DNA from: Fagopyrum homotropicum
Lineage: Eukaryota > Streptophyta > Magnoliopsida > Caryophyllales > Polygonaceae
DNA length: 64,000 nucleotides
Reading direction: 5' to 3'
Assembly: GCA_033239125.1 (NCBI GenBank)
Contig: BSWB01000005.1
Location: 48,096,993 to 48,160,992, forward strand
The notes under the pieces are model-generated. The model had not been told where the DNA came from. It was given only the letters and a program-made list of their open reading frames with translations, and ran no database searches. Position 1 is the stretch's first letter. Each line of letters starts with the position of its first letter. The translations under genes were made by a program, and so were the position numbers. Positions 11,036 to 20,960 of the stretch are shown piece after piece.

Positions 11036-12604
11036 ATGGACTTTGGGAGGAGGGTTTCGGGGAGGATAAAGGAGAAGAAGAATAACCAGAATAAGAAGAG
11101 GAAGGGTAATCCCTCTTCCTCCTCATCCTCTAGAACACCACCACCATCTTCCCCTTCACCTCCATCTTCACCTTCATCACCCTCACCTCCTAGCCCTAGA
11201 GTCCCGACCATACATGAGGATCACCTCGATGCACTCGAGAGGATCAAGGAAAGGGATGTGATTGGTCCTAGGTACTTGTTGTTGGAGGATCTAGTTCCTC
11301 TCAACATTATAGATGATCTTACTTGGCTCTTGGATAGGGCCGGACTAGTTGTCTTCTCGGCTATCCGAGAAGACGCTTATAAGGAGATTACCCGGGAGGT
11401 TGTGACTTCTTTCGAGCATAGCCACGTGGATAGGACCGTTTCTTTCCGTCTTATGGAAAGAAACTATGACTTTAGCATCCGTGAGTTCGGGACCTTTTTC
11501 GGGTTCCAGGAGACCTTTAACGGTCGATTTCCTAGTGGCGTTTACGCCAAGGACTTTTGGGAGGAGGTAGCGATGATTTACGCCGACGAGGACCGTTGCC
11601 AACCTGCTGATACCTAGGCTAGGTTGATGTACCACCTAGCCTTGAAGATAGCTCACCGTGTTCTTTCGGAGTGTCTCTTCCCTAGGACGGAGACGCCCCA
11701 AAAGATCAAGACGGATGAGCTCTTTTTGCTTTACTCCATGCTGTATGGGCTCCGAGCTGACTGTGCCACCCTCTTGGCTGCTACTATGAGCAAGCTCAAG
11801 AACAAGAGGAAGGGAAACATTGGATATGGTGGGATAGTTACCCACCTTGCTAGGAGCTTGGGTGTTGATTTTTCTGCGTGTAACCGCATACCGGCCGTTC
11901 CTTTAGGTCTTCATGCCTTCATGACTAGAGGGCTCATCTTCCCCACTCATAGAGGTCCGCCTTATGCGGCCATGCCTTGGGAGAGCAGGACGGGCAGGGG
12001 TATAGAGTGGCTACCAGAGTACTCCATTATGGCGGAACGCCATAATTAGAAGGAGACGTTCGCTACTATGCATGCGAACAGGATAATAGCTCCCCCATAT
12101 GTCCCACCACCGGTTGTTGAGGAGGAGGATATGAGAGATCAGTTTGAGGGTGGAGGAGGAGCCGAGCAGGAGTTTGGCACGTTTCCGGATCAGCCGGAGG
12201 CGGCTCCCGATGTACCTAGACGTTCTCCACGTCCAGCTAGAGCTTCAGGCTCGTCTTCTCGCCGCGCTAGCGTGAGTGAGAGACCTACATGGATGACCAC
12301 ACCCCCTGCGTGGTATGGCGTTCCCCCTCCTTGGTCCACATAGTAGTCAGCAGCACCAACACCAGCATCAGCACCATTCGACGCTCCAGCATGGTATAGT
12401 CATGCTCCGGGATGGAACGAGCAGATGCCGGATTGGGCTACTGGCCTTTCAGAGAGAGTTGGAGCATTGGAGATCCGAGCCGATGCTAGAGACAGACGTT
12501 TAGACGACCTCGACCACATGATGAGGGATGTCTACCGCCAGCAGTTCGGACGGTTTTATGATCCTAGCTTCTCTCCATTTCCGCCTCCACCAGCGCCGCA
12601 GTGA
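11036..12604 (+). pseudogene. ORF2-A copy 3, Athila ORF1-like, three stops
   Basis: A full-length frame of 523 codons with the same domain order as copy 1. Stops occur at 11615-11617 (AAG to TAG), 12047-12049 (TGG to TAG) and the shared TAG at 12341-12343. The N-terminal part through codon 193 is open. Because the stops of copies 2 and 3 differ although the blocks are nearly identical, these stops arose after the tandem duplication. Confidence 0.75.
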
Positions 12605-12694
12605 TGAGGATTTGATGATTGACCGTTCGCTTTAGACATTCCACCACCACTTTGTGAGTTTCTTTTTCTTTTCTTTCTTTTCTTTCTTTATTTT

Positions 12695-12733
12695 GAACAT
12701 TAGGGACAATGTTCGTCCTAAGTATGGGGTGGG
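12695..12733 (+). promoter_or_regulatory. Internal hairpin plus AAGTATGGGG, unit 3
   Basis: Same stem and purine tail as units 1 and 2; the RT slice begins 28 bp downstream at 12761. Confidence 0.8.
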
Positions 12734-12760
12734 ATGTACTAAAAGTTTGTAATAACTCTT

Positions 12761-12916
12761 CCCCATTTCCGATAGCAAATGGGTGAGTCCAGTACAAGTA
12801 GTACCCAAGAAAGGAGGCATTACCGTTGTTGCCAACAAAAACAACGAGTTTATCCCCACACGGACAGTTACAAGGTGGCGTATGTGCATCGACTACCGCA
12901 AACTGAACGTGGCCAC
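12761..12916 (+). pseudogene. Reverse transcriptase slice of family B, copy 2, left half of the disrupted RT
   Basis: Same 156-bp RT segment as 8458-8613. It ends in GCCAC (12912-12916) just before LTR-A. The RT reading continues after that LTR at 14684, following ACCAC (14679-14683), so the two pieces are one RT gene split by an LTR-A. Confidence 0.88.
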
Positions 12917-14678
12917 TGTTAGCATGAAATATTGTGATATTTTAGGCACGTTTTCTAAGTGTATTTGATTCATATTGATAGTCTTTGATTTAGCATTGTT
13001 GCAATTGTGAGCTAGTTCGCCTATATTGTCGATATAGATGTCTACACAAGCTTTATGTTGATTATAGGTGATTAAGAGCCATTTCCGAACGGAATCGAGC
13101 AAAGACGAGTTGATTGAGTATGTCCATGGATTAAGGGCATTCTTACGAGCAAAATGGATGTCAACTTCAGGAATACACGAGGCTAGGGAAGAATCACGTT
13201 CTTGCCCTAAACCACGCTCTAAAATACGGCCGTACTACAAACCACGTTCAGTTCCACAGCCGTGGAACCCTGCAGAAGAAGCGTGGTTCATTCTAGAAGC
13301 TTTTACGGTCGTGGAATCCATGGTTCAAACCGTGTTGATTTCCACGCTCTAAATTACGGTCGTGGAACCTTCCACGACCGTGATCTTGGCGATCTTTTTC
13401 GCCACACTTTGAAGCCACGATCTTTTGAAGATTGGGCCGGACCGACATTTTATCTTGCCCTATAAAAAGACGGACAAAGGGAGATTCCGGCATCCTCGCT
13501 TACCCCGCTTATATCTCCGCTTAGACGCAATTACGCCTCATTTACGACATTGCGACTTGGAGATTTTGGCGATTCTTGCAAAAGACTAATTTGCGCTCAT
13601 CCCTGGAGTAGCCCTAATCTCGCACTTTTGGTGGAGATTGCTGTTGAGATTTCCGGATTGACGGAAGATCGAAGTTTTTGGAAGATTGTTGCAAGAAGAT
13701 TTCTCTTCTTGTTTAGGTTTGATTTAGAAGACGGATTGACATCCCGTTCTTCCTTCTTTCCTAAGATTGTGTTTGTTTGCCTTATTCTGAATCTATTGAC
13801 AATATTCATTCTTGATTGTGACTTTGAGATTGGTTTGAAGTTTATTAGAAGTTTTCGGATGTTTTCATCTTTCAATCTTTTAATCTTTGAATTTGATATC
13901 ATAATGATGATTGTTGGCTAAAAACGCTTAACAATTCTAAGGTGAAGGGTTGATAGTTGTGGCTTAGATGATGATAGATCGATCGTAAACAGATTAGACC
14001 CTGAGAGTTAGAGAGAATCGCCGACGAACCTTAAATTACGGCCTGTTCTTGAGTCCACGGCCGTGGAACCTCATGAACTAACCGTGATTTCCCTTAAGTC
14101 TACGAACCTGCTTTTACTTTAATCCAAAGTTAAAGATTTGTTTTAACTTAGTTTTGGCTTGCCTTTTCTAGGTGGTAGTGAAGCCTCAACAACCTCTACC
14201 TCGATTGTGAGTGTCATAACCGTAATCGATTTAGTTAGTCTTGCTCCTTGGATTGTAAGTTTAGGTATTTGATATTAATTCTTGCCTTTGGAACTTTTCT
14301 ATATTGAAGCCTCAACAACCTGTATAGAGAGTGTCTTGTAGGTGAGTCATATAAGGTTTTTGGAACTTCACCGTACGATTACCTTACATTAGCATACCTT
14401 TGCATATCTCAACTCTGTCTATATATCATTAAGTATATCTTGAATCGATTGCCACAGCTAGATACTTGGATCTTTAGGATTGTTGTTTTCCCAATAATTT
14501 GCAAAGCTCTTATATTCACTTGCTTGATAATCTGCGATCGAATTTATTCTCCCCAAATCCCTGTGTTCGATACTCTGGAATACTTGCTAATCTACGCCGA
14601 TCCGTACACTGCGGGTTCGCTTGCTTGATTCTAGTTTTATAATTAAAACTTATTTGCACGCACGCTAAGTGGCGAACA
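12917..14678 (+). mobile_element. Complete LTR-A (1762 bp), solo LTR inside the B RT gene
   Basis: The only LTR-A with both ends: TGTTAG at 12917 and GCGAACA at 14678. Flanks GCCAC and ACCAC form a 5-bp target duplication with one mismatch. The TATA box is at about 13461-13468, the palindrome cluster at 13214-13384 and the three-part module at 14035-14088. With no internal domain on its right side, it behaves as a solo LTR left after recombination. Confidence 0.9.
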
Positions 14679-14683
14679 ACCAC

Positions 14684-17125
14684 TAGGAAGGATCACTTCC
14701 CCCTTCCTTTTATCGATCAAATGTTGGAAAGGTTAGCCCAACATTCTTACTTTTGTTATCTAGATGGATATAGCGGTTTCTTTCAGATTCCAATTCATCC
14801 GAATGATCAAGAGAAGACGACTTTTACATGCCCATGGGGTACGTTCGCTTATAGAAGAATGCCATTCGGCCTATGCAACGCTCCAGCCACCTTCCAAAGG
14901 TGTATGATGGCAATCTTCTCCGAATATGTAGAGAATATCATGGAAGTCTTCATGGACGATTTTTCGGTATATGGTTCTTCCTTTGATAACTGTCTCTATA
15001 ACCTTTCACTAGTTCTTAAGAGATGTGAGGACACTAACTTAGTCTTAAACTGGGAAAAGTGCCATTTCATGGTCACCGAAGGGATTGTGTTAGGTCATTT
15101 AGTATCACAAGGGGAATAGAAGTTGATAGAGCAAAAATAGAAACCATTGAGAAGTTACCTCCCCCTTCTTCAGTGAAAGGAATTAGAAGTTTCTTAGGAC
15201 ATGCAGGCTTCTATAGGAGATTCATAAAAGATTTTTCTAAGATTTCAAAACCCTTGACTAATCTTTTGATGAAGGACGCTACTTTCGAATTTTCGAAGGA
15301 TTGTTTAGATGCTTTTTACAGGATCAAAGAAGCTTTGATTTCAGCACCAATCATTCAATCACCCGATTGGACTCTTCCTTTCGAGGTCATGTGCGACGCA
15401 AGCGACGTCGCTATAGGAGCCGTTCTCGGACAGAAGAAAGATGGTCACACTCATGCCATCTACTATGCTAGCAAAACGCTAGATGAGGCTCAATATAATT
15501 ATGCAACTACAGAAAAGGAACTTATAGCCGTAGTATACACTTTTGAGAAATTTCGTTCCTATCTTGTAGGTGCGAAGGTGATAGGTTATACGGACCACTC
15601 CGCAATTCGATACTTATTCACGAAGAAGGATGCGAAGCCAAGGTTTCTAATATGGATCTTACTCTTACAAGAGTTCGATTTAGAGATTCGTGATAAGAAA
15701 GGATCGGAGAACTCCGTTGCCGATCATCTTAGTCGTCTACTGCAACTCACCGGCGAGACGGATGAACTTCCTATAGACGACTCATTTCTTGATGAGCAGC
15801 TACACGAGATTGAAGAGTGTCTTCAACACATCTCACAAGGTAATGATCCATGGTTCGCTGACATTGTGAATTACCTTGTTTGTCAGGAGATCCCACCCGG
15901 ACTTTCATATGCTCAAAAGAAGAAATTCTTTAGCGACGTCCGGGAATTCTATTGGAACGAACCTTTTCTGTTCAAGAGAGGTCCCGATGGCATTTACAGG
16001 AGATGTATCCCCGAAGATGAGGTACATAGCGTCATCCGCCATTGCCATTCTTTACCATGTGGCGGACATGCCAGTTCCCACAAGACTTGTGCTAAGGTAC
16101 TTCGTTCCGGATTCTATTGGCCTACACTTTTCAAAGATGTACAAAAGTTTACTATTGCTTGTGATGCTTGTCAAAGGACAGGTAATATATCAAGAAGGAA
16201 TGAGATGCCTCTCAACAACATACAAGAAGTAGAGATCTTTGATGTATGGGGCATTGATTTTATGGGACCCTTTCCATCTTCATGCGGTAACCAATATATA
16301 CTTCTTGCTGTAGACTATGTCTCAAGATGGGTAGAAGCAATCGCTTCTCCTACTAATGATGCAATGGTAGTGGTGAAGTTCTTCAATAGAACGATCTTCC
16401 CAAGGTTCGGAACTCCCCGAACCATCATTAGTGACGGAGGAACGCATTTCACGGCCCGTCGATTTGAGACTCTATTGGCTAAGTATGGGGTGACCCATAA
16501 GATAGCTACACCTTACCATCCGCAAACCAGCGGACAAGTCGAAATATCCAATAGAGAGATCAAGGGGATTTTAGAGAAAACCGTCTCTAAAACAAGAAAA
16601 GATTGGTCAATGAAGCTTGATGACGCACTATGGGCGTACAGGACGGCCTTCAAAACACCAATAGGTACAACTCCTTATAACCTTGTCTATGGTAAATCAT
16701 GTCATCTTCCTGTAGAGCTAGAGCACAAAGCCTATTGGGCTATCAAGTGGCTCAATTTTGACATGAAAGAAGACGGAGAGAAGCGACTCTTAGACATCAA
16801 TGAGCTAGATGAGATCCGGCTAAATGCATATGAGAACGCAAAGATCTATAAGGAACGGACAAAGCGTTGGCATGATAAGCACATCATTCCAAAAGAATTG
16901 AAGGAGGGAGACTAAGTCCTTCTATTCAACTCAAGACTTTGTCTATTTCCAGGTAAGCTTAAATCCCGTTAGACAAGACCTTATGTAATTAAACAAGTTT
17001 TCCCCCATGGTGCAGTTGAAGTATGGGGTGAACAAAGCGGAAGTTTCAAGGTTAATGGCCAACGATTGAAGAAATACACACCGGAAGCTCCGGTCGAGGA
17101 GATAGCTCCTATCCTCCTCCATTGA
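14684..17125 (+). pseudogene. pol: pol of element B: RT, RNase H, integrase
   Basis: Continues the RT begun at 12761. RT has the FMDDFSVYG catalytic block (about 14950-14975). RNase H follows (LPFEVMCDASDVAIGAVLG, about 15370). Integrase has the His-Cys zinc finger (HCHSLPCGGHASSH...CDACQ, about 16035-16175), catalytic Asp in DFMGP and in SDGGTHF, catalytic Glu in QVEISNREIKG, and a degraded GPY-type C-terminus with no chromodomain. Lesions seen: one base lost at about 15108, a stop where the integrase tail starts (TAA 16913-16915), and a TAG at about 16970. Gag and protease of B are absent. Lack of a chromodomain and the motif set place it with Athila/Tat-type elements. Confidence 0.88.
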
Positions 17126-17139
17126 ACACAAACCATACA

Positions 17140-17195
17140 CCATCTAGCTAAAGACGATAAATTAAGCGCTTCTTGAGAGGCAACCCATGATAGTA
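17140..17195 (+). promoter_or_regulatory. Post-pol conserved motif, element B
   Basis: AAGCGCTT followed by GAGAGGCAACCCA shortly after the pol stop. The same motif follows pol or the ORF in C (24343, 31546) and D (61831). The hairpin is weakest here (TTGAG/CCCAT). Confidence 0.6.
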
Positions 17196-17399
17196 TAGTT
17201 TTTTCATCCTTTCATCACTTAGTTAGAGTAGATTAGTTGTTTTGCTTCTTTGTTTTCGTTTTTATTCGTTCCTCGATGAACTCTTGGTTTGTCGTGTCAT
17301 TAATCGCAGGAATTTAGATTCAAAATGAGGGATACATGGAAAAAGGGAGCACAAATCAGTTAAATCTTCAAGATCCATGAAGAATAAGGAAGGAAATCG
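17196..17399 (+). other. Spacer between pol and ORF2 leader of element B
   Basis: T-rich noncoding DNA with no recognisable gene. Its right end (GGATACATGGAAAAAGGGAG, 17328-17347) resembles the start of the family-A ORF2 leader (ATGGAAAAGGAAAAAGGGAG), suggesting where the internal deletion in A took place. Confidence 0.5.
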
Positions 17400-18169
17400 A
17401 GATACACTGAGTTAATCGTCTGATTCAAGAGCAGAGCAAGGCGATTTTTGGCAACAGGAAGAAAAATCGACCTGGAGATCGACCTGCCAAACTAAATCGT
17501 CCGATTTTCTATGTGTTCAGAGAAAAATCGAGTTACCCAAAGTAAATCGTCCGATTCAGAAGCAGAGCAAGGCGATTTTTGGCAACAGGAAGAAAAATCG
17601 ACGTGGAGATTGACTTGTCAAATTAAATCGTCCGATTTTCTTTGGATTCAGAGAAAAATCGCCCCGACGATTAAATCGACCTTAAAAATCGGCCGATTTT
17701 CTTCACATTTTCTCGACCCTATATAAAGACTCAACCACTCGATCTTCCTCATTCCACAACCTACCACTCTCGATTTCCCCTTCTCAAGAACGCCGAAAAT
17801 CGCCCTTACCCTACAATCCTCATTCCTTAATCATTTTGAGTGATTCTTGGCTCCAAACTGAAGCATTTTCAACAAGGAACAAGGATCTAGCAACAACAAG
17901 CACGGCAATCGACTCCTCCATAAGGAATTCAGGTTTTTCTTTCCAAAACCTAAGTTTCTAATTCGAAATTGAATTCTGCTTAGGAAGTATTTGTTTGTTG
18001 AAATTGATTGAGGAATCTGCTTAGGAATCATTGTAGGAGACTGTATGTGGTGATAGATTGAACAGAACTTTACAGAATTGTGAGAATCGTTGAAATCGAT
18101 AGAAAAATCGACCTAGCCCAGAAAAATCGGACGATTTTTACCAAGAACAGGCCGATTTTTTGACTTAGA
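17400..18169 (+). promoter_or_regulatory. ORF2-B leader with CGATTT palindromes and TATA box
   Basis: Contains many AAATCG/CGATTT words and several full palindromes (AAATCGTCCGATTT-like; AAATCGGCCGATTT at about 17686). Part is an imperfect direct repeat of about 131 bp: GCAGAGCAAGGCGATTTTTG begins at 17431 and again at 17562. TATATAAA lies at 17720-17727. A final half-full-half module (AAATCG 18105, AAATCGGACGATTT 18124-18137, CCGATTT 18152-18158) ends 11 nt before the ORF2 ATG. The organisation equals that of the A leader with a different word. Confidence 0.65.
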
Positions 18170-19654
18170 ATGGATTTTGTTAAGAGGATAACTAGAAACA
18201 CGGGGAAGAAGAAGGGATCTTCTTCCAAAGCCCCTCCCCCACCTCCACCACCATCTCAAAACATCCCTAAGCTTCCCTCTCCCCTATCCAAGCACAAGAA
18301 ACGTTATGAACGCATCATAGATCGCCCATTCACCCCTCCTCGCTACATAGTGCCAGATGACTTAGATTCATTGTTTGTTCGAGAGGATGTTGATATGATG
18401 CTTGACAAGGCTGGGCTGAGACAGTTTGCTACAATTAGGGAGGATGCTTATACCGAAATCACCCTAGAATTCCTTAGTACATTCGAGCATGATCCTAGGG
18501 AAAGGATAGTCACCTTCCGCCTTATGAGCCAAAACCACACTATGTCCATTGACACTTTTGGAGACTTGTTTGGCTTCTCTTATTCAGATGCAGGCACATT
18601 CCCTAGAGGTGTTAGTGCTAGTGACTTTTGGGAGGCTATTTTAGTGGGTGAATACGGGGGAGACAAATGGAGGCCCGGAAATTCCAAGGAGACTAGTATG
18701 TATAACCTTTCCTTCAAGGTAGTACATCGGATTCTTAGCGAGAGTTTATTTGCACGGACCGAGACTCCACAGAAGCTCAAGGCTGACGAGCTTTTCATTC
18801 TCTACTGCATGACATCCACCACCATTCCCGACATCTCCACCATGCTTGCAGACTATCTAGGAAAGATAGCCAACAAAGCTAAGGGTGATATTTGTGCTAG
18901 AGGTCTTGTCACTCATGTGGCTAAGACGATGGGATTAGACTTCTCCGGATGCACTCTAGCTGAGAGTGCCCTTCCACTAGGTTCACAGCGGTTGGTTGTT
19001 TGACAGGTCTTGATTCCTCGAGGGAGAGGAACACTTCATGTGCCCATGCCATGGCACAGGGATCCGAAGAAGAAACCATCCGAGATTATATGGAAGTCCG
19101 AATACACTATTCGGAACAAGAGGAACTGGAAGGAGACGTTCGAGTCGATGCTTGAGTAGTTCTCTCCTCCTACTTATTATGATGATGATGTAGGTGACTC
19201 TGAGGAGGAGGATGAGGATGGAGGACAGGGAACCATGCTCGAGTTTGAGAGTGACACTCATAGCGGACATGCTACGGATGCCATGGACACCGACACTCAT
19301 GGTGCAGGACCTAGCAGGACCAATAGAGGCGATGAGGAGACGAAAGATGACATGCAGCCACCTCGCCACTCGTTTGCACGTGCTCTAGGACATGGACGAG
19401 GACGCCGCCCTCCCTGTCACTTTAGGGAGCTAGTCTCTAGCTTCCAGTGCCTCAGCACCGATTATCATGCTCTCCACACCGACTACGAGACCCTGACCAC
19501 TCAGTTCAGGAACTACAGGGAGGAGACGGACGCTAGGCATTCATCCTATGATGGCCAGATGAGAGACTTATACTTCCACCAGTTCGGCCACTTCTATGAT
19601 CCCAGCGCACCGATGTATCCCTATCCACCACCTCCACCGCCGACAGAGGATTGA
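18170..19654 (+). pseudogene. ORF2-B, Athila ORF1-like protein, two stops
   Basis: A 494-codon frame from ATG 18170, open except for TGA 19001-19003 and TAG 19157-19159. It has a basic N-terminus (KKKGSSSK), a short proline run, and a globular domain (about 40-275) aligned with ORF2-A (VTFRLMSQNHTMSIDTFGDL; LFARTETPQKLKADELFILY). An acidic segment follows, then a predicted coiled coil (about 420-470) and the QFGHFYDPS...PPPP tail. ORF2-A and ORF2-B are clearly homologous but diverged. The position downstream of pol is the one used by env-like or extra ORFs in Athila/Tat elements. I see no signal peptide or membrane segment, so an envelope role is not supported. Confidence 0.8.
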
Positions 19655-19707
19655 GCTTCCACTTCTTTTACATTGTAAGTATTTTTCTCCTTCTTATGCT
19701 TGATTTT

Positions 19708-19746
19708 CACATTGGGGACAATGTGGATGTCAAGTATGGGGTGGGG
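19708..19746 (+). promoter_or_regulatory. Internal hairpin plus AAGTATGGGG, element B
   Basis: Perfect stem CACATTG-GGGA-CAATGTG (19708-19725), then CAAGTATGGGGTGGGGG. It lies 54 nt after the ORF2-B stop. Confidence 0.82.
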
Positions 19747-20921
19747 GTACTTACAATACCTTATGTTCATCTTAGCACTTTATGACATTTGCACTACTCT
19801 TGATGACTTGGCTTGTAATAACTCTTGCACTACTTGCTTTCCATTATGACACTTGCATTTGCATGATCTTTTTCAAATCCTATGCATTTTCAAAAATTTT
19901 TGTGCTTCTTATGATGGAAATAACCTCTATGATGAGAATTGTGTATATGGATAGGCAAAAAGATGCTTAGTTGTGTTGAGATGTTAATCATAGCATGAAT
20001 GAGTTTGCTTTTGTTACTTGAACGCATGAATAAGTTATATGATTTAGTTGTTTTGATAAGAGAATGAAATAATAGTCGAAGCTATATTGCAAGTTCTTTT
20101 ACATCATATAAGGATGACTAAGGCGATTCACTTCTTTTCTTTTCTCATATCTTCATCATGCTAGCCCCTCAATGAAATATGTAACCCTCCTTTTACCATC
20201 CGGGAATTAGGATAAGTGATAGAAAAAACATGTTTGATGTGGGAGGGCCAAGGAAAAAGTATTAAAAGAAAGTGCAGAAATTCATAAGTTTGGGGACGTT
20301 GAACATGAGGATGAGTAACTCGGCACCATTCACATAGCCGGGTGTTTGTGTCTTGCCAAAGTCCGATTGAACGACAAGTCCTAACGGGATATGGTACGTG
20401 CATCAAGGGTTTGAGGCATCTCGAAATTGAGAAACGCCAATCTCCTAGGCTTCGGTTTTTGTGCACCGTTGTCCATACTCTCAAAAAGTAAAGTATAACG
20501 AAAGCAAAGCGTTCTACATGCAAATCATGTGCGGTGAAGAAAAAGCTTGAAGGTATTATGTGTTCCTCTTTCCCGGATTAGCACCACAATTGCCAAAAAG
20601 AATTCCTTCCCTTAATACGTTTCTTGAACCTTTTCTTTGATTAGAAGACCTTGAGACTTTTATGCATGTGTTTAAGACTTAATGGCTTAGATTTGTTTGA
20701 CTTTGATTACCTCTACACCTTTATCATGTCCTTTATTTGTGTTTTCAAGAAAGAAAAGGAAGTTGGTTCATCTTATAGTTATCATTGATACATGCCTAGC
20801 CTTTTTATGCCTTGAAACATCACTTTGAGGGTGATCCAATAAGAAGAAGCACTATCAAAAGAAGAGTTTTTGAGTTTTCATACATATATAATCCATGACA
20901 TCTTATATTCTAAATTTGAGT

Positions 20922-20960
20922 CTTGCTTAGGGACAAGCAAGAGGCAAGTATGGGGTATTT
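20922..20960 (+). promoter_or_regulatory. Terminal hairpin and primer site before LTR-B
   Basis: Stem CTTGCTT/AAGCAAG (20922-20941) around AGGGAC, then after 4 nt AAGTATGGGG, then the LTR start TGATGACATG at 20961. Confidence 0.75.

Larger units (their letters stand above)
1..14678 (+). repeat. Tandem array of LTR-A / ORF2-A units
   Basis: Repeated blocks of the same order (LTR-A, ORF2 leader, ORF2-A, hairpin) recur with junctions at 696, 6054 and 10350. The last two periods are about 4.3 kb; the first is about 5.36 kb because it keeps a full 3' noncoding region (2951-4317). In blocks 2 and 3 that region is replaced after position 8457 or 12760 by a 156-bp piece of family-B reverse transcriptase. 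Adjacent units share one LTR, the product expected from unequal recombination between LTRs. No gag or pol of family A is present. Confidence 0.9.
19655..20960 (+). other. 3' noncoding region of element B with conserved core
   Basis: Same block order as in A. The core begins ATGAGTAACTCGGCACCATT (20311) and runs to about 20490 with GGTACGTGC, CTCCTAGGCTTCGG and GTGCACC. Hairpins lie at both ends (19708 and 20922). No ORF is supported. Confidence 0.75.

Noticed and set aside
75..14088. CRISPR-like array of regularly spaced palindromes
   Set aside because: Spacing is irregular, spacers are not unique units, and the host is a plant nuclear genome.
18170..19654. ORF2 as an envelope-like gene
   Set aside because: The position fits, but there is no signal peptide, membrane span or protease site; composition is basic, acidic and coiled-coil.
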